NCBI GenBank assembly: GCA_009823505.1
Contig: VZQC01012376.1
Coordinates: 367,378-431,377 of the forward strand
Length of the DNA: 64,000 bases
From: Rhizomys pruinosus
Taxonomy: Eukaryota > Chordata > Mammalia > Rodentia > Spalacidae
Reading direction: 5' to 3'
The notes beneath the pieces are model-generated. The model did not search any database and was not told the DNA's origin. It worked only from the letters and a program-made list of their open reading frames with translations. Positions 22,870-33,293 of the stretch are shown piece after piece. Every line of letters begins with the position of its first letter. Position 1 is the first letter of the stretch. The translations under genes and the position numbers were made by a program.

Positions 22870-23040
22870 AGGTGTTCATTGATCTTGTTCCATGTATGGC
22901 CAGCACACTGGTCAGTTTACATACATTAACAAGGTAATCGCTCATGGGTAATGTTTTAAGACACACTGTTTTAGAAAAGAGGAAATTGGGGCCAAGGAAG
23001 GTTAAACAAGTTGGCCATTGGGGACAGAGATAAAACAAGA
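22870..23040 (+). mobile_element. MIR-type SINE remnant
   Basis: 'ttagaaaagaggaaattggggccaaggaaggttaaacaagttggccattggggacagagataaaac' follows the MIR core and tail order. Confidence 0.6.
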
Positions 23041-23129
23041 CTGGCTAGGTGTAGATAATTGTTGAAACTGGGTGATGGCAACATGGAGGTTTATAGTATG
23101 GTTATCTCTCAGTAATCAGGGAAGACTGA

Positions 23130-23425
23130 TTACAGTAACCCCCACAGACACCCAAAGCCATGGGTGCTGAAATCACTTTAATAAGATAAGATAATACTGC
23201 ATTTGCAAAGAATATGAACAGTATTCCTATATATTTAAATAATCCCTGGACCACTTGCTATACTTAATATAGTGTAAATGATATGTAAATGATTCTTACA
23301 CTGCATTTTTATTTGCATGATTTTTTATTGTATTGTCATTTTATTTCTTTTTCCTTATTCAAATATTTTTAGCAGAGTTTGGTGGAATCTGTGGATATGG
23401 AACCCTTGGGTAAGGAAGGTCAACT
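23130..23425 (+). mobile_element. Tigger/MER2-type DNA transposon remnant
   Basis: It starts 'taacccccacagacacccaaagcc' and ends 'tttggtggaatctgtggatatggaacccttgggtaaggaaggtcaactgta', which mirror each other as degenerate terminal inverted repeats. 'aatatagtgtaaatgatatgtaaatg' in the middle supports the family. It is non-autonomous with no transposase frame. Confidence 0.75.
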
Positions 23426-23504
23426 GTATCACAACTTTTTCATGTTTTTGAGGTTTTCCATAGTAAAAGTAGAAGAAAAATTCTGTTAGCTTGTATATTC
23501 CTTA

Positions 23505-23900
23505 TATATTTGTGCTAGTCAACTTTATCAATATTACATTTCTGTGAGAAAAGATCTGAGACAACTTAAAGTAGAAGAGGCTTATTTTGACTCCTAGTTT
23601 TAGAATTTTCAGCCCACGGCTCTGTCGTCTCTGGGCCCTGATAGGGTAGAGCGTCGTTGTGGGGAGCAGGTAGCAGAGTAAAGCAGAGAACCTCATTGAA
23701 GCTGAGAAGCAGCAGAAGATGCAGTGACTACACAGGATATACCTCCCAGGGCAGGTCTTTAGTCATAGGCTCCCTCCTGGAACACATCTCCTATGTCTTC
23801 CACTATGTCCCAATATTCCATTCATCTATGAGTTACTCCACTGATGTAGCTAGATCCTTCATAATCCAGTCACTTGTAAACACTTACCAGTAATCAAACT
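23505..23900 (-). mobile_element. diverged LTR, antisense
   Basis: 'ttgtgctagtcaactttatc', 'gaggcttattttgactcctagttttagaattttcagcc' and 'tcataatccagtcacttg' fit the antisense layout of the rodent LTR family. Ends are not defined and it is partly assigned by analogy. Confidence 0.5.
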
Positions 23901-23917
23901 TGAATATAAGAATCTTT

Positions 23918-24160
23918 AGGGGCTGGAGAGATGGCCTAGAAGTTAAGAGCGCCGACTGCTCTTGCAGAGGACCCAGGTTCAATCTCCAGCACCCAGATGG
24001 TGGTTGAGAACCATCTGTAATTCCAATTCCAGGAGAACTCCAGTTCCAGGGGAATCCTACACCCTCTTCTGACCTCCACGGCATTGCAGGACACGGGTGC
24101 CCAAACCTACATGCAGACAGTACACTCATACACATAAGTAAATAAATAAAATTAAAAAAA
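23918..24160 (+). mobile_element. B2/B3-type SINE
   Basis: Full-length sense copy from 'aggggctggagagatggcc' to an A-rich tail. Its 10-bp target duplication is aagaatcttt (23,908-23,917 and 24,161-24,170). The A and B boxes are recognisable, with one B-box change (ggttcaatctc). Confidence 0.95.
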
Positions 24161-24253
24161 AAGAATCTTTGAAGGTCATTCCACATTCAAGCTATAGCAC
24201 TTTTACCGTCTATCAAATTAACCTGAATATTAGCAGCTTAAAGCAGCACAACT

Positions 24254-24320
24254 ATCATATCATATTCTGTGAAGAAGGAACCTGTGTCATATCATATTCT
24301 GTGGGGAAGGAACCTGGGCT
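24254..24320 (+). repeat. two-copy tandem duplication
   Basis: The segment 'tcatatcatattctgtg' followed by a gaagg/aacctg-type piece occurs twice head to tail (about 34-bp period, a few mismatches). Confidence 0.8.
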
Positions 24321-24566
24321 CCCCAGCACTGTGCTGACACTCCAAGTATCCTAGAAGAGGTCAGGTCTTCCTGGGGCTGCAGTCATCTCATGGTTGACTA
24401 TGGCTGTCCTATTGTAAATGTATGCACATGCAAGTCCTTGCCTGAACATTGTCCAGGATATCAGTTCCTTTCCTTACACCCTTCAAAGATGAGACATGTA
24501 AGAGAAAAAGAAAGTCCCCAAGTAGGGAAACACTCTTTCAAGAATCAAGTTTTGGTTGGGGGGGGC

Positions 24567-24750
24567 AGTGGTGGAGAGATGGCTCAGCAGTTAAGAACAC
24601 TGGCTCTTCTTGCAGAGGACCTAGGTTAGAATCCCAGCACCTGCATGACAGATAATGACCATCCACAACTCCAGTTCCAGGGGATCAGATGCACAGCATA
24701 GGTGTGCTTATATCCATGCAGGCAAAGCAATACAATAAGATAAAGAATGG
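24567..24750 (+). mobile_element. B2-type SINE, older
   Basis: 'ggagagatggctcagcagttaagaacactggctc', then 'aactccagttccaggggatcagatgc', and a short A-rich tail. It lacks the 'gcattgcacgacacggg' tail module of the young copies. Confidence 0.9.
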
Positions 24751-25669
24751 GGCATCCACCCAGCTTCTTTAAGACTGCTTAGCAGAGTTAATAAGCATTT
24801 TCCTGTTTTATATCAAATCCATCCTGTGTTTATCTACCACTACCAGCAACCTCATGGGTTTACTATTGACATCACCTTGGCTCCAATGAACATATCAGGT
24901 TGACCCAAGAGAACGGAAGTCTATAGGGTGAGTGGGGCTTAGCGTTGCTAGCATTCGGTATAGATTGGGAACAGGGTCTTCAAGGAGTGTCACTTCCATT
25001 GGGAGAATGAAAAGTAGGAGAAGACCCTTTTCTGAGAAGTGGCCCCCAGGTACAGAGAGTCCTATAGAGAAGCTCCATAGAATGTTTGGAGAGTTCACCA
25101 AAGGTAATGACTGAGGGCAGAGTACTGAGTTATCTTTCACCACCATCCCTTAACAGTGTGTCATCTACATAGCAAATGGTCCTAAAACGTTGGTGGAGAA
25201 AAACAGAAACTGACAAAATTAGACCAGGCAGCTGGATCAAGAAAATAGATGGAGTTTATTAAGAACAACCCAGAATCAGACTTGTTCTGAGTGCAGACTA
25301 TGAAGGGTGGAGGATAGAATGGGTAGAGGAGGAAATGGAGCTTCTATGCATGTTCATGCAGGCCCAGAAAACTTCACAGAGCCTCTGACCACTCACCTTT
25401 GGTCTCTAATAGGGAGCAGATGTCCTAATGTCTTCTCTGTCTCCTCTCTCAGAAGCGCAGTAACTGACCCTGGGAAATAGCTCTAGGGAATGCTGCTGGC
25501 TCTGCATGAGGCTTTCCTCCAGACTTTGCAGTGTGGTCACTACCAGGGGGTTTCTGCAGGTGCCTCGTGGGCTGTCTGAGAAAAGGAAGGGAAGGCTGAA
25601 GGCTAGCTGTGTGGCCTCCCAACTCTGTTTCTCCAGAGGCACACATAGTACACTGTGAGGTGTGTGGTT
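24751..25669. other. unique intergenic sequence, no gene seen
   Basis: No repeat or exon-like frame was recognised. Confidence 0.5.
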
Positions 25670-25850
25670 GTCTAGGGTCAAATTCTAGCACTATTGATAA
25701 TCAGTTTTGTGGCTTTGATCAAGAGATGTAACCTTTCTATTGGTGCTCCTCTCTTCTGATCTATAGAAGAGGATGATTAAGGTATATTCCATGTTACTGA
25801 AACATAGTTATTACTGAAGCCTAATAAATACTCAAAGAATGTCATCCATT
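25670..25850 (+). mobile_element. MIR-type SINE remnant
   Basis: 'gggtcaaattctagcactattgataatcagttttgtgg', then 'gatctatagaagaggatgattaaggtatattcc', and 'aagcctaataaatactcaaagaatg' follow the MIR order to its 3' end. Confidence 0.75.
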
Positions 25851-27559
25851 GCAGCAACCACACTTCCTCTGAATATTATTAGGTAGGCTGTTGTTTTAGG
25901 ATATGTGTTTCCTAGGGGGCTGGCATGACAAAAATCCTAGCCCTCAGCAATCCAGTTTCAAGAAAGCTTCCTGGCCTACAGGAGAGCTGGGGAAATGGGG
26001 CCTTATGCTTTTATCTCAGAGAAGAGGAAGGCAGGCACAATTTCAATCTTAGGAGGCTCTGGTCCTGGGGATGGGGATAGATTTCTTCTTGTTTTTGTTG
26101 TTGTTTTAATTTTATGAATGCATCTTTCAGAGGGTTGGGAGGAGGCTGCAGAGCCCAGGGAATGCAGAGCACCCAGGAGCCTGTGCGGCTGTGATTAGAT
26201 GGCTTAGGCCCAGTAGCAGCAGCTGTTAATCCTGACTATTAATTAGAAGATATGGAGAGAGAATACCAGCCTGCAAGCTCAGTTAAGCCTGAGCAGCACT
26301 CCGCTTTCCTCTGCAGGGTAATCCCCTCTGAGACTTGGGTGAGCGTCGGCCCCAGGAGAAGCGTTAGGAGACTAGCGCTAGCACACACCTATCATCAAAT
26401 GCCCAGCTGTCTCTGTTCCCAGAAGGCACCAACTCTCCCACTGGGACAGCACTGTGCTATACAGTTTCCCAGGCACATCTGAACAGGCTGCAAAAGCATA
26501 TGTGTGTGTTTCTCTATGGAAGACCAGGAGGGGATCTTGGGTGGGCTTATGAGATTTGTAATAGTAGGTGTGGGTCAGGACTTCTGTTGAGTGCTGACAG
26601 TCAGGCAAGCAAGCCAGGAGGATGGGAACCCAAGAGCTGCTGGTGCACAGTTTGCTGAGAAATCAAAGCCCACAGGACTCACCCATGGCTTCCTAGGTCA
26701 CTGTGTTTGACCTGATGGCCATGTCTTTGCCCGTACAAATAGAGCCTACACCATTTCTAGAGGGAGCCGGTCCTTTCCCAGTGACTGAATGTTTCCATAC
26801 AAACAAACAGCACAGGCTGTTTGTAGAGATGTATCCGATTCTCTCCCTGCTGCCAGAGATTCTTCGCCTGGTCCCACCTTCTCTTTTCCATGAAAGGAAG
26901 ACTGTTAGTCTCTCCTTATCAAGAGGAGAAAATAGATAATTGGAGGATTGTTGGGGGAGGAAGTCAGAGAAGGGGGAGAGAACAGCCTCCAGCCATGCCT
27001 GTGGATTCTTTCGTTGGGATGAGCTTCCACTTTGCATGCAACTGGGGACTCCTCTGCCTTTGCCCATACTGCTTGCCTGTCCTACTGTGGGCTCCTCTGT
27101 TCATTTAGAACCCAATTCAAGTCTTTGTTTTCCCCCAAATCTTCCCTGGATACTGTGGTATCTCACTCTCTTGTCTCCCTGATTTCTGGTCCCCTCTGCA
27201 GATGAAGGATATCAGGGTCCTGTGGCAAAACAAGAGAGGACAAGTCAGGAGCCCATATATCCTAGGGAAGACAGGAAACATAACAGATATGTGGAAGACC
27301 AGAGTCTCTACTCTGCTGTCATTTCTTACCAGCACTGTAGCCTGCACCACGCCCTTCTTCCCCTGTCCTGTGTGTCAGTAGTGGGAAGAGAGCCAATGAT
27401 CTAAGGGAAGAGGACTGGGGAAGCTGTGCAGAAGGCTGACGTGAGGAATCTCATTTTTAGGGCAAGGCGGCAGGACTGCCGGGAGGCTGAGATATTTGGC
27501 GTCTTTCTTCTCTCATCTCAGGAAGGCTCTATGCAGTTGCAAGTAGGAATCCTGCCATT
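25851..27559. other. unique sequence; possible conserved non-coding block at 26,080-26,360
   Basis: There is no repeat and no convincing exon. Around 26,190-26,260 the sequence carries 'ctgttaatcctgactattaattagaag', with TAAT/ATTA homeodomain-type cores in a GC-balanced, repeat-free context. That is compatible with a regulatory element but is not evidence of one. Open frames at 26,703-27,182 have no recognisable protein content. Confidence 0.35.
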
Positions 27560-27785
27560 TTCTGTGATGTTGAATATACAGAATATGGACTTTGAAATCA
27601 AAAAATATCAGGCTGAAATTCTATCATTTGTTAGGGAGGATGATGATAGTGATGCCTGTGATGCTGATTTCCATACACTTTTGAATGTAGTCTAGATTTT
27701 ATGTTAAGGTTTCACATGTGTAATCTCAACTAATATTCATAGGAAAAGAGGAACTGTTTTCTTTTATTTTAAAAATAAAGAAACA
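27560..27785 (+). mobile_element. possible MIR remnant
   Basis: 'agaatatggactttgaaatcaaaaaatatcaggctgaaattctatc' and 'gaggatgatgatagtgatgcc' resemble the MIR 5' and core region. Weak. Confidence 0.4.
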
Positions 27786-28000
27786 GGGTGCTAAAGAGAG
27801 GGCTTGGTGGTTGAGAGTACTGGCTGTTCTTGCAGAAGAATCCCACCATCCACATGGTAGCTAAGAAGCATCTGTAACTCCAGTTCCAGGGGATCTGATA
27901 CCTTCTTCCATCTTCCATGGAAGACACACGTCCATGCAGGCAATATCCTCATATACATAAAATAAAAAATAATAAATTAAATAGTTTTAAAAATAAGGAA
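27786..28000 (+). mobile_element. B2-type SINE, older
   Basis: 'tgctaaagagagggcttggtggttgagagtactggctg', 'aactccagttccaggggatctgatacc', and an A-rich tail. The B box has been eroded. Confidence 0.9.
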
Positions 28001-28130
28001 ACAGGTTTATAGTGTTTTAATAATTACCATTCTGTCAAGTAATATAAGGCATTTTATTGCATACTTTTCACTTATCAACACATATAAATTCATATCAAAG
28101 TTATGGAATATCATCAAGACTTAGCTTCTT

Positions 28131-28371
28131 TTTTTAAATTTTGATTTATTTTTGTACATGTATGAATGTACTGTCTGCATGTAAGTTTGTGCACCCGTGT
28201 CGTGCAATGCCATGGAGGTCAGAAGAGGGTCTTGGATTACCCTGGAACTGGAGTTCTCCTGGAATTGGAGTTACAGATGGTTCTTAGCTGCCATGTGGGT
28301 GCTAGGGATAGAACCCAGGTCCTCTGCAAGAGCAGTCGGTGCTCTTAACCGATAGGCTATCTCTCCAGCCC
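28131..28371 (-). mobile_element. B2/B3-type SINE, first of two at one site
   Basis: Complete antisense copy ending '...aggctatctctccagccc'. It is preceded by caagacttagcttctt (28,115-28,130) and followed by the related caagtcttagcttctt (28,372-28,387). The sense strand keeps its tRNA-like head and B-box region. Confidence 0.96.
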
Positions 28372-28387
28372 CAAGTCTTAGCTTCTT

Positions 28388-28628
28388 TTTTTTAATTAAT
28401 TAATTAATTTTTTATGTGTATGAATGTACTGTCTGCCTGTAGGTTTGTGCACCCATGCCGTGCAATGCCGCGGAGGTCAGAAGAGGGTGTAAGATTCCCC
28501 TGGAACTGGAGTTCTCCTGGAATTGGAGTTACAGACGGTTCTCAGCTGCCATGTGGGTGCTGGGGATCCAACCCAGGTCCTCTGCAAGAGCAGTCGGCGC
28601 TCTTAGCTGCTAGGCCATCTCTCCAGCC
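28388..28628 (-). mobile_element. B2/B3-type SINE, second of two at one site
   Basis: A second complete antisense copy directly follows the middle target copy and is itself followed by a third target copy caagacttagcttcttt (28,629-28,645). The two SINEs differ at several positions, so this is serial insertion and not a simple duplication. Confidence 0.96.
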
Positions 28629-28796
28629 CAAGACTTAGCTTCTTTACTAGAAACAGGAATACCAAGTTTACAAGTTTGTTATCATCGATTGATTTAAATG
28701 ATAGTACAAGAACTCAGTCAAAGGTGATTTCCTTTCTTACTTTCTGAGATTTTCTATTTTACAAATACAGAAACAGGTTTAAAAATGTTTAATGAC

Positions 28797-28996
28797 GGGG
28801 CTGGAGATATGGCTCAACGGTTAAGTCGAGATGGCTCGACTGCTCTTGCAGAGGACCTGAGTTCGATTCCCAGCACCCACATGGCGGCTAAGAACCGTCT
28901 TTAACTCCAGTTCCAGGGGAATCCGATGCCCTCTTTCTGACCTCCACGGCATTGCACCAATCTGCATGCAGACAGTACATGCATACACATAAAAAA
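28797..28996 (+). mobile_element. B2/B3-type SINE with a small head duplication
   Basis: Sense copy with target duplication aaaaatgtttaatgac (28,781-28,796) and aaaaatgcttaatgac (from about 28,997). The head holds an extra 'gtcgagatggctcgac' block that repeats the A-box area, so the A box is probably disrupted. Confidence 0.92.
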
Positions 28997-29050
28997 AAAA
29001 ATGCTTAATGACAATCTGCTGTTCTCCTGGGATATGATAGATCAGATTTT

Positions 29051-29208
29051 TTTTAATAAAATATTTTTATTGATGTTTTGTGTATTTCATACATCATTTC
29101 TCAGTCCAATTAGAGACATTCCCTTTTCCATGTCCCCCACCCTGCCCCAGTCCATACATTCTGCCATACATGCCATACTTTTTCTCAGACTTTTTAAAAG
29201 TTTTTCTC
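29051..29208 (-). mobile_element. 5'-truncated L1 3' end within the chimera
   Basis: The minus strand shows 'aaaaagtctgagaaa...ggcagaatg...ctggggcagggtggggg', colinear with the 3' UTR of the L1 copies at 43,460 and 55,520, and a terminal 'aataaaaat' signal. Confidence 0.8.
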
Positions 29209-29221
29209 TGGGAAAAAAAAA

Positions 29222-29328
29222 AAAAAGCTGGGCGTGGTGGTGCACGCCTTTAATCCTAGCACTCCGGAGGCAGAGGCAGGCGGATCTTTGTGAGTTCAAG
29301 GCCAGCCTGGTCTACAGAGCGAGTTCTC
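29222..29328 (+). mobile_element. 3'-truncated B1 SINE within the chimera
   Basis: It starts 'gctgggcgtggtggtgcacgcc' immediately after an A-run and stops at 'ctacagagcgagtt', losing the last ~30 bp and A-tail. Its own target duplication is missing, in keeping with being part of a copied transcript. Confidence 0.92.
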
Positions 29329-29941
29329 CAAGATGCTGCCCACCAGGCACCATGCCACTCTGAGCCCAAACCATGTGAGCTGAGAGCCAAGTGCCTGTGC
29401 TATGAACTCGAGTGTTTGTCCTGTGCTTGCTGGCCCAAGACCTATCCCTGCCTGGCTAGAGTCCAGTTTCTTCCCCTCCAGGGCTCCAGGGCACAAGGGT
29501 GAAGACAAAGGAGGGGTGAAAGGGCCCACAGACACATCCTCTCCCCCACCCCACGGGGTCCTGGCCTCTGGCAGCGGAGAGGGGCCTCCCTTATCTCCCT
29601 ACCTCTGGGCAGGGTGGGACCTCTGTTCTGAGGCAGCCTGTTGGGGAGCCATGGGAGGCCAGTCTGAAGCTGGGGAAGGGGGTGCCGGAGTCCACAGGGG
29701 CGGCTGCAGCTGGTAGTGGTATAGGCCTCTTGGAGGTGAGGCTGCAGTTGGCCAGTTGGGGGTTGCGAAGCCACCAGTAGCGGCATGGGGGAAGTGCGGT
29801 GGGGGTGATGTGGCTGTTGTGGCCATTAGACTGCCGCTGCCACCACCCTGAAAGCTTTCAGAGGCCTTGAGACATGAGAACACGGTGAAGGCATCAGGGA
29901 AGTTGGGGGTGTGACAGGGGTACTGGCAGGAGTGCACATCA
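29329..29941 (-). pseudogene. retrocopied fragment of an unrecognised gene (coding 3' end plus UTR)
   Basis: GC-rich and unlike its AT-rich surroundings. On the minus strand an open frame enters at the insertion edge, runs about 115 codons and ends at a TAG near 29,599. It starts with CHTPNFPDAFTVFSCLKASE, then turns Pro/Ala/Ser-rich (PPHFPHAATGG, PRGLYHYQLQPP). The rest down to 29,329 would be 3' UTR. I do not recognise the parent. The ATG-containing frame that extends past 29,941 into flanking DNA is accidental. A plus-strand frame of 104 codons also exists, so coding sense is inferred from the insertion polarity. Confidence 0.5.
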
Positions 29942-29956
29942 GATAGATCAGATTTT

Positions 29957-30280
29957 AATGCATACATTGTGATTACCAATGCACACAACACTCTGAAGTG
30001 TTAGTAACTTCACTGGGGAAGTCTGGAGATGTCAGGATGCACATCGCTCTTTGGGCCCCCTTAAGGTCAGCATTTATCCCATGTATCTCCTATCACTATA
30101 GCTCTTCATGAAAGAGGAAAGACAGATGGGCACTGAGACCCAGAGTGTCAGTGGTTTAATGAAGATGTGATGGCCTGCTAGAAGAGAAAGGACTTGTTCC
30201 CATACTGGATGTCCTCTAGGCCAGCTTCTTTCAATGCCCATTACATTAGCCATAATACGCAGCAGATTGGCCATATGTTT
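29957..30280. other. unique intergenic sequence, no gene seen
   Basis: No repeat or exon-like frame was recognised. Confidence 0.5.
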
Positions 30281-30748
30281 TGTTTTATTTTTCTAAAGCA
30301 AACCTATTATTATTTTGGGGTTATTGTGACATGGCATTGAGATAAACAGTAAAGGGGTTTCCTTGGACCCTTTCTGTCTAAGTTCTGAAATGATAACATT
30401 GTACCTACATAACGGTGTACATCTGACATCACAGCCAAGGTACTGACCTTGGTACGCTCTGGATACACAGCATCCACCTCTGTATAAAAATCTATACTTG
30501 ATGTCCTTCTACTGCCCCTCTTGTCACCCTGGCAACCATTAATCTTTTCTCCATTTCTGTGATTATTTTAAAGAATATTCTGTAAGTGAAATAACAGTAT
30601 GTGACCTTTTGAGTTTGTAAGGTTTTCACTCTGTAGGATCCTTTGGTGATTCATCCAGTTCTTTGTGTTATGGTAATGTTACTTTATTTAACCAATCATC
30701 TGTTGGAAGGCATGTGGGTTGTTTCTAGTTTGGGGCTATTATGAACAA

Positions 30749-30770
30749 NTATATATATATATATATATAT
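30749..30770. repeat. ambiguous base (N) beside an (AT)n run
   Basis: Position 30,749 is an N directly before an (AT)n of about 21 bp. This is an unresolved base call or a minimal gap at a dinucleotide repeat. Confidence 0.98.
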
Positions 30771-31997
30771 GCCTGTTTTCATTTTTCTATAATACATGTT
30801 CTGAAGTGTGGTAGTAGTGTGTTCATGTAAAGGAACTGCTGAGCTGTTTTCTAGGGTGGTCGTCCCCTTTGAGTTTCCATTCTCATCAGCAACACTGCCA
30901 ACATTTTACAGTGTCTCTGGTTTTCACTTGAATCACCACAATAGGTACAGAGTGGGATCACTGTGCCTTTAAAGTACATTTTCTAATGGCTAAGGTGTAG
31001 AAGATCTTTCCATGGGATCATTTGCCTTTTTTTCTTTGAACGTCTCTTTATGTCTCTTGCCTGTTTTCTAATTGTATTATCATTATTATATTATTTTCAT
31101 TATTAGGCTGTTTGTTATTTAACTCAGGGCCTTGTATATGGTAGTCAAGTACTTTGCCCTTGAGCTTTTGGGTTTTGTTTGAGAGTTCTGTATATAATCA
31201 ATACACTAGGCTGTGGGGCCTATAAGTTGTAGATATCTTTGTCTAGTCTGTAACATATCTTTTGCCTGATTTAGTAGGTCTATTGCAGTATAAGTCTTTC
31301 ATTTTGAAGTGAATATAATTTACTAATTTTTCATTTTACACATTGTATCTTTGTGCCTAACCAGAAGCCTGGGTTTCTCTTTCTTTCCTTAAACTGTTAG
31401 ATGTATGTTTAAGTCTGTGACACAGTGTGAGTGAATTTTTACATAAAATATAAGGCTTAGGTCTTAGGTTCCTTTGCCTATGGAAGTCTAATTTTCCTGC
31501 AACATTTGTTAAAAAGTCAACCATATCTCCATTAATTGTTTTATATATTTGTCAAAAGCTAGTTGCTATAGCACAAGTCTATTTTTGCATTATCTGTTAT
31601 GTTTCATAATTTATTACTTATGTGTTTCTATCTCACCATAATTCTTGGCTACTGGAACCGTGTAATGAGTTTTGGAAAAAAAGAAACTAATTCTTTTTCA
31701 TGTACTTTAGAAATTCAATATAAATTTAACATAAATACAAAATGTTAAATACTCACATCTGTTGTTTAAAAAAATCTTTAGGTTTTAATAAAAATAAAAT
31801 TCCACCTGTGAACCTCTTTGTAGATATTTTCTGTCTTTACTCTGAAGAGATTTCTGATCCATGGATGCAGTAAGATTCACCATTTATTAAAGGTTCTGTA
31901 TTTCTTTAATCAGCATTTTGTAGTTTGGGTAGATAATTTCTAAACATACAAATTGAATCTTTCATATTTTTGAAATATTATATGAATAATGTTGTGG

Positions 31998-33293
31998 TTT
32001 TAGTGTCCTATGTTTTGTTCTAGCACGTGGAGATGTAGTCGATGCTGCATGTTTTAGTGTCCTATGTTTTGTCCTAGCACGTGGAGATGTAGTCGATGCT
32101 GCATGTTTTAGTGTCCTATGTTTTGTCCTAGCACGTGGAGATGTAGTCGATGCTGCATGTTTTAGTGTCCTATGTTTTGTCCTAGCACGTGGAGATGTAG
32201 TCGATGCTGCATGTTTTAGTGTCCTATGTTTTGTCCTAGCACGTGGAGATGTAGTCGATGCTGCATGTTTTAGTGTCCTATGTTTTGTCCTAGCACGTGG
32301 AGATGTAGTCGATGCTGCATGTTTTAGTGTCCTATGTTTTGTCCTAGCACGTGGAGATGTAGTCGATGCTGCATGTTTTAGTGTCCTATGTTTTGTCCTA
32401 GCACGTGGAGATGTAGTCGATGCTGCATGTTTTAGTGTCCTATGTTTTGTCCTAGCACGTGGAGATGTAGTCGATGCTGCATGTTTTAGTGTCCTATGTT
32501 TTGTCCTAGCACGTGGAGATGTAGTCGATGCTGCATGTTTTAGTGTCCTATGTTTTGTCCTAGCACGTGGAGATGTAGTCGATGCTGCATGTTTTAGTGT
32601 CCTATGTTTTGTCCTAGCACGTGGAGATGTAGTCGATGCTGCATGTTTTAGTGTCCTATGTTTTGTCCTAGCACGTGGAGATGTAGTCGATGCTGCATGT
32701 TTTAGTGTCCTATGTTTTGTCCTAGCACGTGGAGATGTAGTCGATGCTGCATGTTTTAGTGTCCTATGTTTTGTCCTAGCACGTGGAGATGTAGTCGATG
32801 CTGCATGTTTTAGTGTCCTATGTTTTGTCCTAGCACGTGGAGATGTAGTCGATGCTGCATGTTTTAGTGTCCTATGTTTTGTCCTAGCACGTGGAGATGT
32901 AGTCGATGCTGCATGTTTTAGTGTCCTATGTTTTGTCCTAGCACGTGGAGATGTAGTCGATGCTGCATGTTTTAGTGTCCTATGTTTTGTCCTAGCACGT
33001 GGAGATGTAGTCGATGCTGCATGTTTTAGTGTCCTATGTTTTGTCCTAGCACGTGGAGATGTAGTCGATGCTGCATGTTTTAGTGTCCTATGTTTTGTCC
33101 TAGCACGTGGAGATGTAGTCGATGCTGCATGTTTTAGTGTCCTATGTTTTGTCCTAGCACGTGGAGATGTAGTCGATGCTGCATGTTTTAGTGTCCTATG
33201 TTTTGTCCTAGCACGTGGAGATGTAGTCGATGCTGCATGTTTTAGTGTCCTATGTTTTGTCCTAGCACGTGGAGATGTAGTCGATGCTGCATG
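31998..33293. repeat. 24-copy 54-bp minisatellite
   Basis: Exactly 24 units of 54 bp (1,296 bp). All are identical as far as I can see except one T/C difference in the first unit (ttgttcta instead of ttgtccta). Each unit holds a palindromic E-box core CACGTG and a second CpG (gtcgat), about 44% GC. Because 54 is divisible by 3, the minus strand is open throughout (18-residue repeat HAASTTSPRARTKHRTLK) and one plus frame is also open. It sits inside an ancient, heavily mutated L1, so the array must be far younger than its host DNA. Confidence 0.98.

Larger units (their letters stand above)
29051..29941 (-). mobile_element. chimeric L1-mediated retro-insertion
   Basis: The 891-bp insert lies between perfect 15-bp duplications gatagatcagatttt (29,036-29,050 and 29,942-29,956). 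The right copy continues 'aatg', giving a TTTT/AA cut site of L1 endonuclease type. Read on the minus strand it is: GC-rich mRNA-like segment, antisense partial B1, a 14-nt T run, L1 3' end, AATAAA, A-rich tail. A single integration event explains all parts. Confidence 0.85.

Noticed and set aside
26703..27182. Overlapping 72-80-codon frames as exons
   Set aside because: No recognisable domain and no coherent splice-site pattern; three frames overlap equally well.
31998..33293. CRISPR array
   Set aside because: Units are head to tail with no variable spacers, and the sequence is mammalian.
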